From contig NZ_JBHUJB010000033.1 in assembly GCF_042683245.1 (NCBI RefSeq), positions 13,147 to 77,146 on the forward strand: a DNA stretch of 64,000 nt, in the 5' to 3' direction. Of the stretch, positions 45,910 to 54,372 are shown piece by piece. Both the position numbers and the translations under genes were made by a program. The stretch's first letter is position 1. The number at the start of each line of letters is the position of its first letter. A model generated the notes under the pieces. That model was given only the letters and a program-made list of their open reading frames with translations. It made no database searches and was not told where the DNA came from. This stretch comes from Rubritalea tangerina. Lineage in GTDB: Bacteria; Verrucomicrobiota; Verrucomicrobiia; Verrucomicrobiales; Akkermansiaceae.

Positions 45910-45934
45910 ATGAGGAGGCCTCTGCGAGGTAGAC

Positions 45935-47038
45935 TTAATCGAAGCTCCAGACTTTGTGTGAACCGGCGTGCTCTGTGTGGATAGTGGCTCCTGATTGGAG
46001 CATCAATTGGATGGACGAAGCGCCTGCTTGGCTGAGGTGACCGGCGAGTTTCTGGTCGTGCGACACCACTAGGAGCTGGGCTTGCGATTCACTGAGAAGT
46101 TGGGCAAGGACGGGGTAGATACGAGAGTTGAGGCTCATCTCGGGTTCATTGAAGACCAGTAAATGAGGTTGATGTGGGGAGAGCAGTGCTGCGAGAAGGC
46201 AGAGGAACCTCAGGGTGCCGTCAGAGAGTTCTATTGCGGTGAGCGGGCGGGACAGGTCATGTCTGAAGACCTCTAAGCGGAAGTAATTTTGTTCTGCCTC
46301 GATTGAGAATTGGAGGTCGGGGAAGGCGCGTGTGAAAAACTCTGAGAGCCGATATTCATTTCCTGATTCGACAATGCTTTGGAGGGCCCCGAGCAGATTG
46401 GACCCGTCATCATTCAGGAATGGTGAGTAATAACTCACCTGGGGGTGGCGCAGGATGGAATGTTGGCTGGTATCAAATTCATGGAAGAATCGCCATTCTA
46501 GGATTGTGCTACGCACTAGGCAAAGGAATGGGTAGCGGCTGGGGTCTTTGACTTGAGAGAGAATTGACTCGTTAGATAAGAGTGAGAATTCGAAGTGCTC
46601 CATGCCTTGGGTATTCTCGCTGAGCATGAGTTGATTGCCCGAGCGTTTCGCCACGGTACGCTGCGAGTTTTTCAACTGGATAGAGACTTTCTCATCTTTG
46701 ATATCGGGGTCAGTTTTAAAGAAGCTGGGGTCCGTTGGGCTGCTAGGGATGAGTCCAATCTTTGCGTAATAGGTGAAGTCGCTATGTTCGACGCGAATGC
46801 TGATGGTTTTTGTTTCATGTCGCTTTCGTTCACCAGCCCAGAGGGCGGAAACCATGCCTCCTTCATTGGCTAAAGCTTGTGCAAAGTTGCCTTCAGCTAA
46901 TGCTTTCACCAGCAGCAGAGCTTTGTAAAAATTTGATTTTCCAACGCCATTTTCACCGGAGATGACGGTCATCTCTGTGAGATCACAGCTGAGGTCTAGG
47001 AGTGATCGATAACCAGAGATGTGAATACGTTTGAGCAT
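45935..47038 (-). CDS. Predicted AAA/SMC-type ATPase
   Basis: 367 residues. Walker A is G28-E-N-G-V-G-K-S35 after the beta strand MTVISG; the ABC-like signature is ELSDGTLRFLCLLAALL near residue 270; Walker B is HLLVFNEPEMSLN near 292-304, and VVSHDQKLAGHL holds the H-loop. This is the single-chain AAA_21 type predicted ATPase (COG4637-like). Such proteins are found both as orphan ATPases and with nucleases in defence loci; no TOPRIM or nuclease domain is visible here. It is 30 bp downstream of a gene of unknown function, probably in one operon. Function unknown. Confidence 0.85.
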   Translation of the reverse strand: MLKRIHISGYRSLLDLSCDLTEMTVISGENGVGKSNFYKALLLVKALAEGNFAQALANEGGMVSALWAGERKRHETKTISIRVEHSDFTYYAKIGLIPSSPTDPSFFKTDPDIKDEKVSIQLKNSQRTVAKRSGNQLMLSENTQGMEHFEFSLLSNESILSQVKDPSRYPFLCLVRSTILEWRFFHEFDTSQHSILRHPQVSYYSPFLNDDGSNLLGALQSIVESGNEYRLSEFFTRAFPDLQFSIEAEQNYFRLEVFRHDLSRPLTAIELSDGTLRFLCLLAALLSPHQPHLLVFNEPEMSLNSRIYPVLAQLLSESQAQLLVVSHDQKLAGHLSQAGASSIQLMLQSGATIHTEHAGSHKVWSFD

Positions 47039-47068
47039 GGAGGGGCGGGTGTTGAGAGCAAGGTCTAA

Positions 47069-47842
47069 TTATGCTTTGTAGTTATCTGCTAGCATGCGCC
47101 CGAATGGACCTTCGTTCGATCTTTCCTGAACAGAGCGGATCAGTGCCTTCCAACGATTGTTGCGGATGTTGTTATATGAGAGCCCGAACATCCACGGGGA
47201 GTCCTGATAACTTTCGTGGAATTCAGCTAGGTAGGCCCGCTCGAAAAATTCTTCACCTGCCACCCAGTCGGCCAAATCTTGTTCTTTTGCAGTTGGCAGA
47301 GGGGCCGTAATCGATTGGATGATAGCCGCCAAAGCCAGTGCGAAAAACGGGCGATCCTCCTCGTGGCCGATTGAATCGAGCCTCCATACGAGAAAGCGAG
47401 CGGTTGCCGCTTGAGCTTCGGCACCAAGCCAGGCAAGCGAATCAAGCATCTGAATTAGGGTTTCCTTGTCTGGCTCGAAGTTTGGTGTTGCGAGTAAAAC
47501 CGCGCATGAGAATGCTCGCAGTTTGTGACCACGAAGACCTGTTGATCCCGGCTGCCAATTGGGGGCTTCAGGCTCAGACCATCGAATAAGCTCGAGCACC
47601 TCCATCGGAAACCAGTGGTTCAACTCAGCGAGCTCACAGTCATTCCAAATCGGCATGAGTGCTGCCAGGTGCTTCGAGACATCTTGTGCATAGTCAGCCT
47701 CGGCAATCTCCTTAAGCATGCTCTCATCGATTTGCCGTCGAAGGTAGTCGACAGCTGACCGCTGCTCGGGAGCGAAATGTTCACGAATCCATGGTGGCAT
47801 CTGCACTGGAGGTCCTATGAGCATAATGTCGAGTGATCTCAA
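47069..47842 (-). CDS. Hypothetical protein, cofactor-free helical
   Basis: 257 residues that I do not recognise. No signal peptide or membrane helix. It is Trp- and acidic-residue-rich (WIREHFAPEQ, LNHWFPMEVLELIRW, NWQPGSTGLRGHKLRAF) and looks mainly helical, with a possible helical-repeat layout. No catalytic motif was seen. It lies 30 bp upstream of the predicted ATPase and 46 bp downstream of a lipoprotein gene in the same direction, so it may form a two-gene unit with the ATPase. An alternative start is the Met at residue 7. Confidence 0.65.
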   Translation of the reverse strand: MRSLDIMLIGPPVQMPPWIREHFAPEQRSAVDYLRRQIDESMLKEIAEADYAQDVSKHLAALMPIWNDCELAELNHWFPMEVLELIRWSEPEAPNWQPGSTGLRGHKLRAFSCAVLLATPNFEPDKETLIQMLDSLAWLGAEAQAATARFLVWRLDSIGHEEDRPFFALALAAIIQSITAPLPTAKEQDLADWVAGEEFFERAYLAEFHESYQDSPWMFGLSYNNIRNNRWKALIRSVQERSNEGPFGRMLADNYKA

Positions 47843-47888
47843 GCCTGATTTAGGGAGCTATTCCGGCTTGGGTTTAGTTGTAGTTTGA

Positions 47889-48623
47889 TCATGTAGGATT
47901 TGAGCACGTGGCGGGCTGGGTGTGGAGAGCGACGCCTTTTTGGGTTGGGTTTATTGGAGTTGTGGAGCCGATAGAATAGTCGAGGTCTGAATAGGTCCGT
48001 ATGACATCCAGCGGAAAGGCAAAGGCTGCGCCGTCTTGTGTGATATAAAGTTTACCCCGAGAAAACGCTACAATCTCATAATGGTCGATAGGTTCAAGGC
48101 TGCGGCGGGAGGGAACCCTCAGATAGTGGGCTGGTTCCTGCCGGCCGTTCATATTCAAAATGAGTATTCGCTGGACCGACCAGCTATGCTCCTCGACGAT
48201 AAGAAGTTTACGGCTCGTCGGATCGTAAGAGATACGAACTGACGGCTGCAGTTCTGGATTCTTCAGGTCCGCACTTGCCAGTACGCTTTCTCCACCGCTT
48301 AAGACTGCACCAGAGCTGCCACGCAGCTCATACCGTGAGAATGTTCTGTACCGATTATTTCCTTCACTGTAGCGATCACCTAGATGGAGAGCCAACTCTG
48401 CGGATGGGATCTTCCAGATTGGCGATTTTTTGAGCTTAGTTACTACTGTTAGATTGGGTTTTGGTAAGCTTTCGGGAGTGATTTGGTATGCGGCATATTT
48501 CTGTTCAAACTCCTGGATGAACGATGCTGTCACCTTATTCGACGCGAGAGGCTGATCGGGCGCAGCGCAGCATGACAGAAACAAAGCCGCGATCACTGGC
48601 AGATGGTGTAAGTATGTGTTCAA
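47889..48623 (-). CDS. Putative lipoprotein of unknown function
   Basis: 244 residues. The N-terminus MNTYLHHLPVIAALFLSC has a hydrophobic core ending in two cysteines (C18-C19), compatible with a lipoprotein signal. The rest is beta-rich with YELRGSSGAVLSGGESVLAS, VRISYDPTSRKLLIVEEHSW and KLYITQDGAAFAFPLDVIR, which reads like a small beta-propeller or beta-sandwich; no named domain was recognised. It lies after a 164-bp gap from the PIN/M23 operon and before the unknown gene at 47069. Confidence 0.65.
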   Translation of the reverse strand: MNTYLHHLPVIAALFLSCCAAPDQPLASNKVTASFIQEFEQKYAAYQITPESLPKPNLTVVTKLKKSPIWKIPSAELALHLGDRYSEGNNRYRTFSRYELRGSSGAVLSGGESVLASADLKNPELQPSVRISYDPTSRKLLIVEEHSWSVQRILILNMNGRQEPAHYLRVPSRRSLEPIDHYEIVAFSRGKLYITQDGAAFAFPLDVIRTYSDLDYSIGSTTPINPTQKGVALHTQPATCSNPT

Positions 48624-48787
48624 ATGTTTGGACTCAATATTAACGGCAAACTAGAGAGTTAATATGTGGGAGGGTAAGGCGAGATGGGATGACCTATCAA
48701 ACTGAAAAATCCTGTAAGTACCAGCACAAGGAATATGATTAATCTTCGAGTTTTGAGCAGTCTGTAGAATAGGAGTTGAGTGGGTGT

Positions 48788-48922
48788 TTATTGATCCTCA
48801 ATATTAGGAATGTTAGATGGGCGACGGGACTTTATGATCAGCACGATCGCGACAACAAGGGCGACAGGTAGAAGCAGAATGCCAAGGAGCATTATGACGA
48901 TTATGATTTCAGAGCCTTGCAT
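48788..48922 (-). CDS. 44-residue single-pass membrane protein
   Basis: Translating the minus strand from the ATG at 48920-48922 gives 44 residues: a short acidic N-terminus (MQGSE), one long hydrophobic helix (residues about 6-30, IIIVIMLLGILLLPVALVVA then IVLII) and a basic then acidic tail (KSRRPSNIPNIEDQ). The ATG is nine bases after the stop of the PIN-like gene, suggesting translational coupling; no strong Shine-Dalgarno sequence is present. The frame ends with TAA at 48788-48790. Such small membrane proteins are often missed. No function is assigned. Confidence 0.6.
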   Translation of the reverse strand: MQGSEIIIVIMLLGILLLPVALVVAIVLIIKSRRPSNIPNIEDQ

Positions 48923-48931
48923 TTGGAGGCA

Positions 48932-49534
48932 CTATTGTGGGTTGTTGAGGTGGTATGAGATTTTACCATCATTTTCAACGAGCACCTTTTTGTTGATGAG
49001 TTTGGTGATGATAGATTGGGTTTCTTTACTGGTAAGATGAGGGGTGAAGAGGCTTCTGATAGTATTTTCGAGGGTGCTTAGTTTGCGTGGCCGGGAGTTA
49101 CCTTTCTTTTTGAGGTTCTCGATTACGAGGTCGACCTTTTCTTGGATTTCTTTTTGGACGGTAATTTTGAGTGGGTGGATGGATTGGATGGCCTCGTGGC
49201 GTGCGACTTTGATTCCTTGTTTTCGGAGGTGTTCGATGAGGGTATCGAAGCCTTTATCTTTGGAGATGATATGAAAATAGGCGTCTGGTTCTGAGGTGTA
49301 TGTTTTACCGAGGTAAAAGGTGAGTATGAAATCCAGGGCATTGGGGCCAGCGACGTCGAGTGGGATGTAGACGACGTCTTCACCGAGTGGCTGGAGGTTA
49401 GCGACTAGCTCTGCGGACACGCTCTTTTGGCCTTTGCCGATGAAAATAAAGACCTTGAAGTTATGTTCTTTAATGGCAGCAACACCAGATGGTTGCACAT
49501 TTTCGTAATCAATGAAGACGTAGTTAGTTTTCAT
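48932..49534 (-). CDS. PIN-like domain protein
   Basis: 200 residues. The N-terminal part (about 1-125) has NYVFIDYENV (D9, E11), VYIPLDVAGPNALDFIL (D60, D68) and FHIISKDKGFDTLIEHL (D93, D97), i.e. the acidic tetrad of NYN/PIN-like nucleases of the PF18475 (PIN7) type. The C-terminal part (about 145-200) is a small helical domain (LENTIRSLFTPHLTSKE) that could be a winged helix. It likely acts on RNA or binds nucleic acid. The start overlaps the M23 gene stop by ATGA and a 44-residue membrane protein follows. No antitoxin-like partner is visible. Confidence 0.85.
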   Translation of the reverse strand: MKTNYVFIDYENVQPSGVAAIKEHNFKVFIFIGKGQKSVSAELVANLQPLGEDVVYIPLDVAGPNALDFILTFYLGKTYTSEPDAYFHIISKDKGFDTLIEHLRKQGIKVARHEAIQSIHPLKITVQKEIQEKVDLVIENLKKKGNSRPRKLSTLENTIRSLFTPHLTSKETQSIITKLINKKVLVENDGKISYHLNNPQ

Positions 49535-50388
49535 TTGTTAGGGGAGCTGCGTTCTAGGAACTCTTGGAATTTGAGGGCGGACTCAGCATCCATTTCTGGG
49601 ATGGGGAGTTTTTTGTGGAGGTCTTGTTGGAGGATCTGGAGGGTGCTGGGGTTGAGGGCATCATCGGGGGCATTGCGCAGTGAGTCGATGGTTTGTTCTG
49701 GGGGGAGTCGATCGAAGGGGTGGCTGGCGTATCCTGTCTGAGGGGAGAAGCCATCGGTGTGGCGCATTTCGAGGTGGAGGTGAGCGAGGTAGCGGCCTCC
49801 AGCATTGCCGACGGTGCCAATTTCTTGAGATCTGGCGATGTGGCTTTTAGTGGCGACGTGGATTTCATGGAGGTGGGCGTACATGCTGTGGAGGATGCGG
49901 CCGTCATTGAGGCGGTGGGCGAGAATGATTGTTTTCCCCCAGCCGGGTGAGGGGGTGCCAGCGTAGACGACGAGACCATTGGCGATAGCGAACACGGGGT
50001 CACCGAGGTCACTATTCTGGCCGCCGATGCCATTGATATCGTCGCCGGTATGTTGACCTCCACGAGTAGCGTTAGGAGCCATGAAGGATTGTGCATTGTA
50101 GGTCAGGGCTGCGTGTTCGCTGCCCATGGGTGGGTCGAAGCGAGGTGCAGTAGGGATGAGGGCTGCCTCGAAGGGAGAGTGGAGGTGCATGCGTGGGTCG
50201 AATTGTTGCACCAGCTCCGGTTGGTCGAGTTTGAGTGGGATGCCATAGGGGGCGTCTGCTTTTTGCCAAGTATCGAGGCTTTGTACTGGGAGCTCTGGGA
50301 CATGCCGGGTAGTCATGACCAGATAGCCCACGTAGAAGAAGAGCCCGAAGAGGAGGGCGGGGACGAGACGTGAGAGAACCAGGGGCAT
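49531..50388 (-). CDS. M23-family peptidoglycan endopeptidase, membrane anchored
   Basis: 285 residues. An N-terminal membrane helix (about 8-25, ALLFGLFFYVGYLVM) without a clear cleavage site suggests a membrane-bound protein with a periplasmic domain. The LytM/M23 domain (about 108-225) shows H113-T-G-D-D117, then GLVVYAG, MYAHL and H203-L-H205 in AHLHLEMRH, the zinc-binding set of this family. It should cleave peptide crosslinks of peptidoglycan or regulate amidases. It lies between an OmpA-like lipoprotein gene (49 bp upstream) and a PIN-like gene (ATGA overlap). Confidence 0.9.
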   Translation of the reverse strand: MPLVLSRLVPALLFGLFFYVGYLVMTTRHVPELPVQSLDTWQKADAPYGIPLKLDQPELVQQFDPRMHLHSPFEAALIPTAPRFDPPMGSEHAALTYNAQSFMAPNATRGGQHTGDDINGIGGQNSDLGDPVFAIANGLVVYAGTPSPGWGKTIILAHRLNDGRILHSMYAHLHEIHVATKSHIARSQEIGTVGNAGGRYLAHLHLEMRHTDGFSPQTGYASHPFDRLPPEQTIDSLRNAPDDALNPSTLQILQQDLHKKLPIPEMDAESALKFQEFLERSSPNK

Positions 50389-50437
50389 CGTGTTGTTGGT
50401 TTAGGCGAGGCGGTTTTGGACCCAGTGAGTGAGTGGC

Positions 50438-51745
50438 TTAGAAGTCGAGGTAGATTTCCGTGCGGCGGTTTGCTCTGCGGCCGTCTGGGTTATCGGAGCC
50501 ATCTGCTTGGGTGTTAGGGAGGCGTGGATGTTGGGATCCGTGTGCTTCGGTAACGACTTGTTCTGGGCGGACGCCATTTTTTGAGAAGTAGTCTTTGACT
50601 GCTTGAGCGCGGCTTCTGGAGAGTTGTTCGTTATAGTTGGCGCTGCCTTTTGCGTCTGTGTGGCCGGAGATGGTAATGGTCTTGTTAGGGTCGACCTTCA
50701 ACAGGCTGGTGACGATATTGAGTTGTTTTTGGGTACGCGGGGTGAGGCCATCTGAGTCAAATTCGAAGTAGATGACGAGGGTGTCGCCCCCTTGGGGGTT
50801 TTTGAGAAGTGGGGTGTAGTGGACGTCGCCGCCGGAGACACGTTTGGCATAGTCGCCGAGGAGTTGGTCGAGGTTAATTTCGTAGATTGTCCAGGAGTCG
50901 CCGGCTTTATCACGTTGGGTGATGATGGAGAATTGGGCTGCCTTTTCGCCATCGTTGGAGATGACATTGGCGTAGAATCCTGCGGCGGTTTCTCTGAGGA
51001 AGAGTGCGCGGAGCGGTTTTTCTTTATCGATTTGGTAGGCGGCTTCTTCGAAGATGATACAGAGGCCGGCGAGTTTGGCATCTGTGATGTTGGAGGGATC
51101 GACCATTGCTTTGGCGCTTTGGAAGTCCTGAGTGAGGAGTTTGGAGAGGAAGGTATGGGTGTAGTTGAGGGCGTCGGTTTGGAGGTCTGGGAGTTCGGGT
51201 GTTTGGCCATTGGCTTTGGCCATTTTATCGGGGATAGTGACTTTATTGACTTTCCATTTGCCGGCGGTGTCACGGATGACATCGAGGACGATTGGGGCGT
51301 GGTTTTTGAGATTGATAGCCCAGCGAGCGTGTTGGTTGGTTTTGAGGTCGCCAATTTTTTCGAAGGGATTTTCTGGGTCGATGGTGATGCCATCTTGTTC
51401 GATGAGTTCACGTAGGAGGGTGTGTTGTTCCGGGGTGAGGTTTTGTTTGCCGATGAGTTGGATGATTTTTTCTGTGTCATTGGCATCCTTGGCATTTTGC
51501 ATGATCGCGACGATGCGTTTCATGTAGTCCTCTGGGTTGCTAAAATCGAGGGTCATCCCCATATCTTTGGCGATTTCTTCTGGGCTTTGGTCGACGAGTG
51601 GGTTGGGGTCTGGGAAGCTAGGAGTGTTGTGCTCGACGGCGGGTGAAGAAGCATTTTTAGGGGGCGTGGGGGTGGTGGCTTCTTCTTTTTCGGAGCAAGA
51701 AAGAAGGGTGAGGCAAAGGAAAGGAATGGAAAGGTGTGGTTTCAC
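50438..51745 (-). CDS. OmpA-family peptidoglycan-binding lipoprotein
   Basis: 435 residues. Lipobox L14-L-S-C17 followed by an acidic, Thr/Pro-rich linker. The central part (about 60-310) has no recognised motif and resembles DUF-type nuclear-transport-factor-like modules only loosely. The C-terminal OmpA domain (about 315-435) has YFEFDSDGLTPRTQKQLN, ISGHTDAKGSANYNEQLSRS and RRANRRTEIYL, the residues that bind diaminopimelate in peptidoglycan. It should tether the outer membrane to peptidoglycan. It is the first gene of a minus-strand operon with the M23 peptidase and is divergent from trmL. Confidence 0.92.
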   Translation of the reverse strand: MKPHLSIPFLCLTLLSCSEKEEATTPTPPKNASSPAVEHNTPSFPDPNPLVDQSPEEIAKDMGMTLDFSNPEDYMKRIVAIMQNAKDANDTEKIIQLIGKQNLTPEQHTLLRELIEQDGITIDPENPFEKIGDLKTNQHARWAINLKNHAPIVLDVIRDTAGKWKVNKVTIPDKMAKANGQTPELPDLQTDALNYTHTFLSKLLTQDFQSAKAMVDPSNITDAKLAGLCIIFEEAAYQIDKEKPLRALFLRETAAGFYANVISNDGEKAAQFSIITQRDKAGDSWTIYEINLDQLLGDYAKRVSGGDVHYTPLLKNPQGGDTLVIYFEFDSDGLTPRTQKQLNIVTSLLKVDPNKTITISGHTDAKGSANYNEQLSRSRAQAVKDYFSKNGVRPEQVVTEAHGSQHPRLPNTQADGSDNPDGRRANRRTEIYLDF

Positions 51746-51850
51746 GTCCTCTATGGTAGGGGAAAGCGGTCAAATGTCACAGCTCTTTTCTTTTTGCAGG
51801 TGCTGAAAAGAGCGGCTTGCACAGAGGGGGGCATCTGCGTATCGAGGGGC

Positions 51851-52312
51851 ATGTTCAACATCGTTATGGTGCATCCAGAGATTCCGCACAACACAGGGGC
51901 TGCGGGGCGCTTGGCATTGGCGACGGGTGCACGGCTGCATCTCGTGAAGCCCTTGGGCTTTGATATTGATGAGAAGACGGTGCGTCGTGCGGGGTTGGAT
52001 TACTGGAAGGATGTAGATATCATGGAATGGGAGAGCTGGGAGGCATTTATTGCTTCTGTGGAGGATTGTTCGCGGATGTTCTTACTGACGACAAAGGCGA
52101 GTCAGCACCATTGGGACGTGCAGTTTCAGAAAGGGGACTATTTACTTTTTGGGCGAGAGACTCGTGGTCTGGATGAAGCCTTGATTGAGAAGTATCAGGA
52201 TACGGCGGTGAAGATTCCCATGGTTGAGGGATCGACACGGAGCTTGAACCTTGCGACGGCGGTGGCGATTGTGCTGTACGAAGGGATGCGTCAGGTGAGT
52301 GTGGAGTCCTGA
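51851..52312 (+). CDS. trmL: tRNA (cytidine/uridine-2'-O-)-methyltransferase
   Basis: 153 residues from the ATG at 51851, close to the 157 of E. coli TrmL; an earlier in-frame ATG at 51734 would lie inside the divergent OmpA gene and adds a non-conserved extension. SPOUT motifs: N14-T-G-A-A-G-R20 (motif 1), LLFG101-R-E-T-R-G-L107 (motif 2) and GSTRS131-L-N133-LATAVAIVLYEG (motif 3) forming the knotted AdoMet site. It methylates the 2'-OH of the wobble nucleotide in tRNA-Leu isoacceptors. The UDG-like gene starts 37 bp after its stop. Confidence 0.94.
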   Translation: MFNIVMVHPEIPHNTGAAGRLALATGARLHLVKPLGFDIDEKTVRRAGLDYWKDVDIMEWESWEAFIASVEDCSRMFLLTTKASQHHWDVQFQKGDYLLFGRETRGLDEALIEKYQDTAVKIPMVEGSTRSLNLATAVAIVLYEGMRQVSVES

Positions 52313-52349
52313 TCTTCGTCTTGACGGATGGATTGGGAGTGGTGAGTCT

Positions 52350-53219
52350 ATGGGCATGTCAGCCCTCGCCGAGCCACTGATTGATTACCTGCAGCAACTG
52401 GAGCGGCAGGGGCAAACGCATGTGCATTTAGATGATCGTGCTCGCTTGGTATTGCGCGCCTTTTTTCAGCGCGCAAGGGGGCAGGAGCCTGCGGCGGCAC
52501 GACCGGTGGAGACTGAGAGCAAGGTGGCAGTGAAGGAGGCTGTGCGTCTATCTGAAGTACAAGCTCCCGTGGTGGAAGCCCAGAAGGTCGTCGCTGCTCC
52601 TGTAGGAACTTCATTGGAGAGCTTACAACAGCAAATCAGCGTGGATGCCCAGTTAAAGTCGCTGGGAACGCTGCGTGAGAAACTTGTTTTCTCTGAGGGT
52701 GGGGTGGATGCTGATATTATGTTAGTAGGTGAGGCTCCTAGTTATCATGATGAGTCCAAAGGAGCTCCGTTTTCTGGACCTGCTGGCAAGAAAATGGAGG
52801 CGATTCTCAAGGCAATGGGGGTAGAGCGACATGAAGTCTACATGACTAATGTGGTCAAATTCCGTCCCGCGCAAGCGAACCAGACAACCAACACGCGCAA
52901 GCCCAATGCTGATGAAATCAACGCCTCAATGCGCTATTTGATGGCGGAGGTTGAGATGGTGAAGCCCAAGGTGATCATTGTGTTAGGAGCAATCGCGGCA
53001 AAGGCTCTGTTAGGTCCTGATGTGCCAGTCAAAGACATGTTAGGTGGTTTTCATAAAGTCGCAGGTGTGCCAGTGCGAGCGACCTATCACCCAAGTTATT
53101 TGATGCACCAAGAGGTGACTGAGGAGAAGCGTAAGGTATGGCAGGACATGCTGGCAGTGATGGAGCTGCTGGGGATGCCGATTAGTGAGAAGCAACGGGG
53201 CTACTTTAAGAAGAAGTAG
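52350..53219 (+). CDS. Family 4-type uracil-DNA glycosylase without Fe-S cysteines
   Basis: 289 residues from the ATG at 52350 (GGGAG ten bases upstream; an ATG at 52356 is also possible). The UDG motifs are clear: G127-E-A-P-S-Y-H-D-E-S-K-G-A-P-F-S-G-P-A-G-K, NVVKFRP, VLGAIAA and THPSY-type YH247-P-S-Y. The N-terminal 110 residues are an extra helical, Ala/Glu/Val-rich part. Family 4 UDGs normally have four cysteines binding a 4Fe-4S cluster, two before motif A and two after NVVKxRP; here there is no cysteine anywhere in the protein. The protein probably excises uracil from DNA, but with a redesigned cluster region. It is in one operon with trmL and is convergent, 8 bp apart, with the GntR gene. 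Confidence 0.85.
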   Translation: MGMSALAEPLIDYLQQLERQGQTHVHLDDRARLVLRAFFQRARGQEPAAARPVETESKVAVKEAVRLSEVQAPVVEAQKVVAAPVGTSLESLQQQISVDAQLKSLGTLREKLVFSEGGVDADIMLVGEAPSYHDESKGAPFSGPAGKKMEAILKAMGVERHEVYMTNVVKFRPAQANQTTNTRKPNADEINASMRYLMAEVEMVKPKVIIVLGAIAAKALLGPDVPVKDMLGGFHKVAGVPVRATYHPSYLMHQEVTEEKRKVWQDMLAVMELLGMPISEKQRGYFKKK

Positions 53220-53227
53220 AGGGGGGC

Positions 53228-54328
53228 TCAGCGAGGTTTGACGTTGCGGATTGTTTTGAGGCTGGCTCCTGGCGTGAAGTCAAGCGGGTGGTGGATGACT
53301 TTCTGAGTCGTTGTCGGGTAATTTTCGACATAGTTGGCCACCGACTTGATCATTTTTTGGACGGGGATGCTGAAGTGAGTGGGGATAGGGTTGAACCAAT
53401 CGACATTTCTACTGGAGAGCGAGAGGATGACTGAGAGGTCGTCGGGGATACGGATGCCTCTGAGCATGCAGTAGGAATAGACGGTGATGAGTTGGCGTTC
53501 TTCTGTGACGATCAGCAAGCTTGGTGGCGTTACTTTGAAGATACTATCGAGCACTTGCTTGAGTGGCTCGGGGTCATCGACGGCAATTTTGGGGAAGTGG
53601 TAATTGGGTAGGAAGGGCATGCCAAAGCTTTGGAGGGCATCTGAGACGGTATTTTTGACCGTCTTTTCGTATTCCTTGGAGGGAGTAGGGCAGAGGATGC
53701 TGAAGCTTTGGTGGCCTTTGCTAAGAGCCAGGTGGATGGCATCTTTCATGAGCCCAGTGATGCTAACAGAGACGGTGGGAGGTGGTGGTTCTGGGAGGGC
53801 TCCCCCCAAGCAGATGACGCGGAGGTTCTTGTCCATGCACCACTGAATGACGGGCTGCGGGGCTGCGCAGAGTAGCCAGCGGCTGTGCTTGTATCGGGCA
53901 GCGAGTTGTTCAAAGACGGGGCCCGGCTTCGCATTTTTAAATTCTTCTGAGGCTTGAGAGAAGACGTCCCAATTTTTTTGGCGGAACAACTGGGCGATGC
54001 CGCTGAGGATGTTGCTGGTAGCGGCGTCATGGCCGTGAAGTTCGTAGGAGCCAAGGATCAGCAGCGATTCACGTTTAGGGAGTGCCTTCTTCTTGTTAGG
54101 TTTATAGGATTTTGAAATGCGTCGTGCGCGTGTGCCTTCTGGGGCATCGATGACATTGCGTCTGGTGAGGATATCGAGTGCGGTGGTGAGGGTGCGCTGG
54201 CTGACAGAGAATTGCTCGCAAAGTTTTCGGGATCCCGGAAGTTTTTCTTGCCAGACACCCTCGGCGATGGCCTCTTCGATGGCATCGGCGGTGAGTCTGG
54301 AAAGGCTTGTTCTGGTAGGGATCTTCAT
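53228..54328 (-). CDS. GntR-type HTH regulator with LacI-like sensor domain
   Basis: 366 residues. The N-terminal winged helix (about 8-70) has the GntR sequence LPGSRKLCEQFSVSQRTLTTALDIL, with the second helix contacting DNA. From about 85 to 340 a periplasmic-binding-protein-like sensor follows (SLLILGSYELHG, GGALPEPPPP, RGIRIPDDLSVI), as in AraR/XylR-type regulators; these respond to sugars. It is divergent from the M60-type giant gene across 228 bp, in which a perfect 5-bp inverted repeat (54373-54386) could be its operator. It likely controls itself and possibly the giant gene, with a sugar as signal. That link is inference. Confidence 0.87.
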   Translation of the reverse strand: MKIPTRTSLSRLTADAIEEAIAEGVWQEKLPGSRKLCEQFSVSQRTLTTALDILTRRNVIDAPEGTRARRISKSYKPNKKKALPKRESLLILGSYELHGHDAATSNILSGIAQLFRQKNWDVFSQASEEFKNAKPGPVFEQLAARYKHSRWLLCAAPQPVIQWCMDKNLRVICLGGALPEPPPPTVSVSITGLMKDAIHLALSKGHQSFSILCPTPSKEYEKTVKNTVSDALQSFGMPFLPNYHFPKIAVDDPEPLKQVLDSIFKVTPPSLLIVTEERQLITVYSYCMLRGIRIPDDLSVILSLSSRNVDWFNPIPTHFSIPVQKMIKSVANYVENYPTTTQKVIHHPLDFTPGASLKTIRNVKPR

Positions 54329-54372
54329 GGTTTTTAGGGATCGTGTAGCTAGGGATATCTGTACCCTTTAGG

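Noticed and set aside
45935..47842. Predicted ATPase plus unknown gene as an anti-phage system
   Set aside because: No nuclease, TOPRIM, integrase or other defence or mobile genes nearby; kept only as a low-interest remark.
48932..49534. PIN-like protein as toxin of a toxin-antitoxin pair
   Set aside because: No antitoxin-like gene next to it; the domain is of the NYN/PIN7 type with an extra C-terminal domain, and the neighbours are envelope genes.
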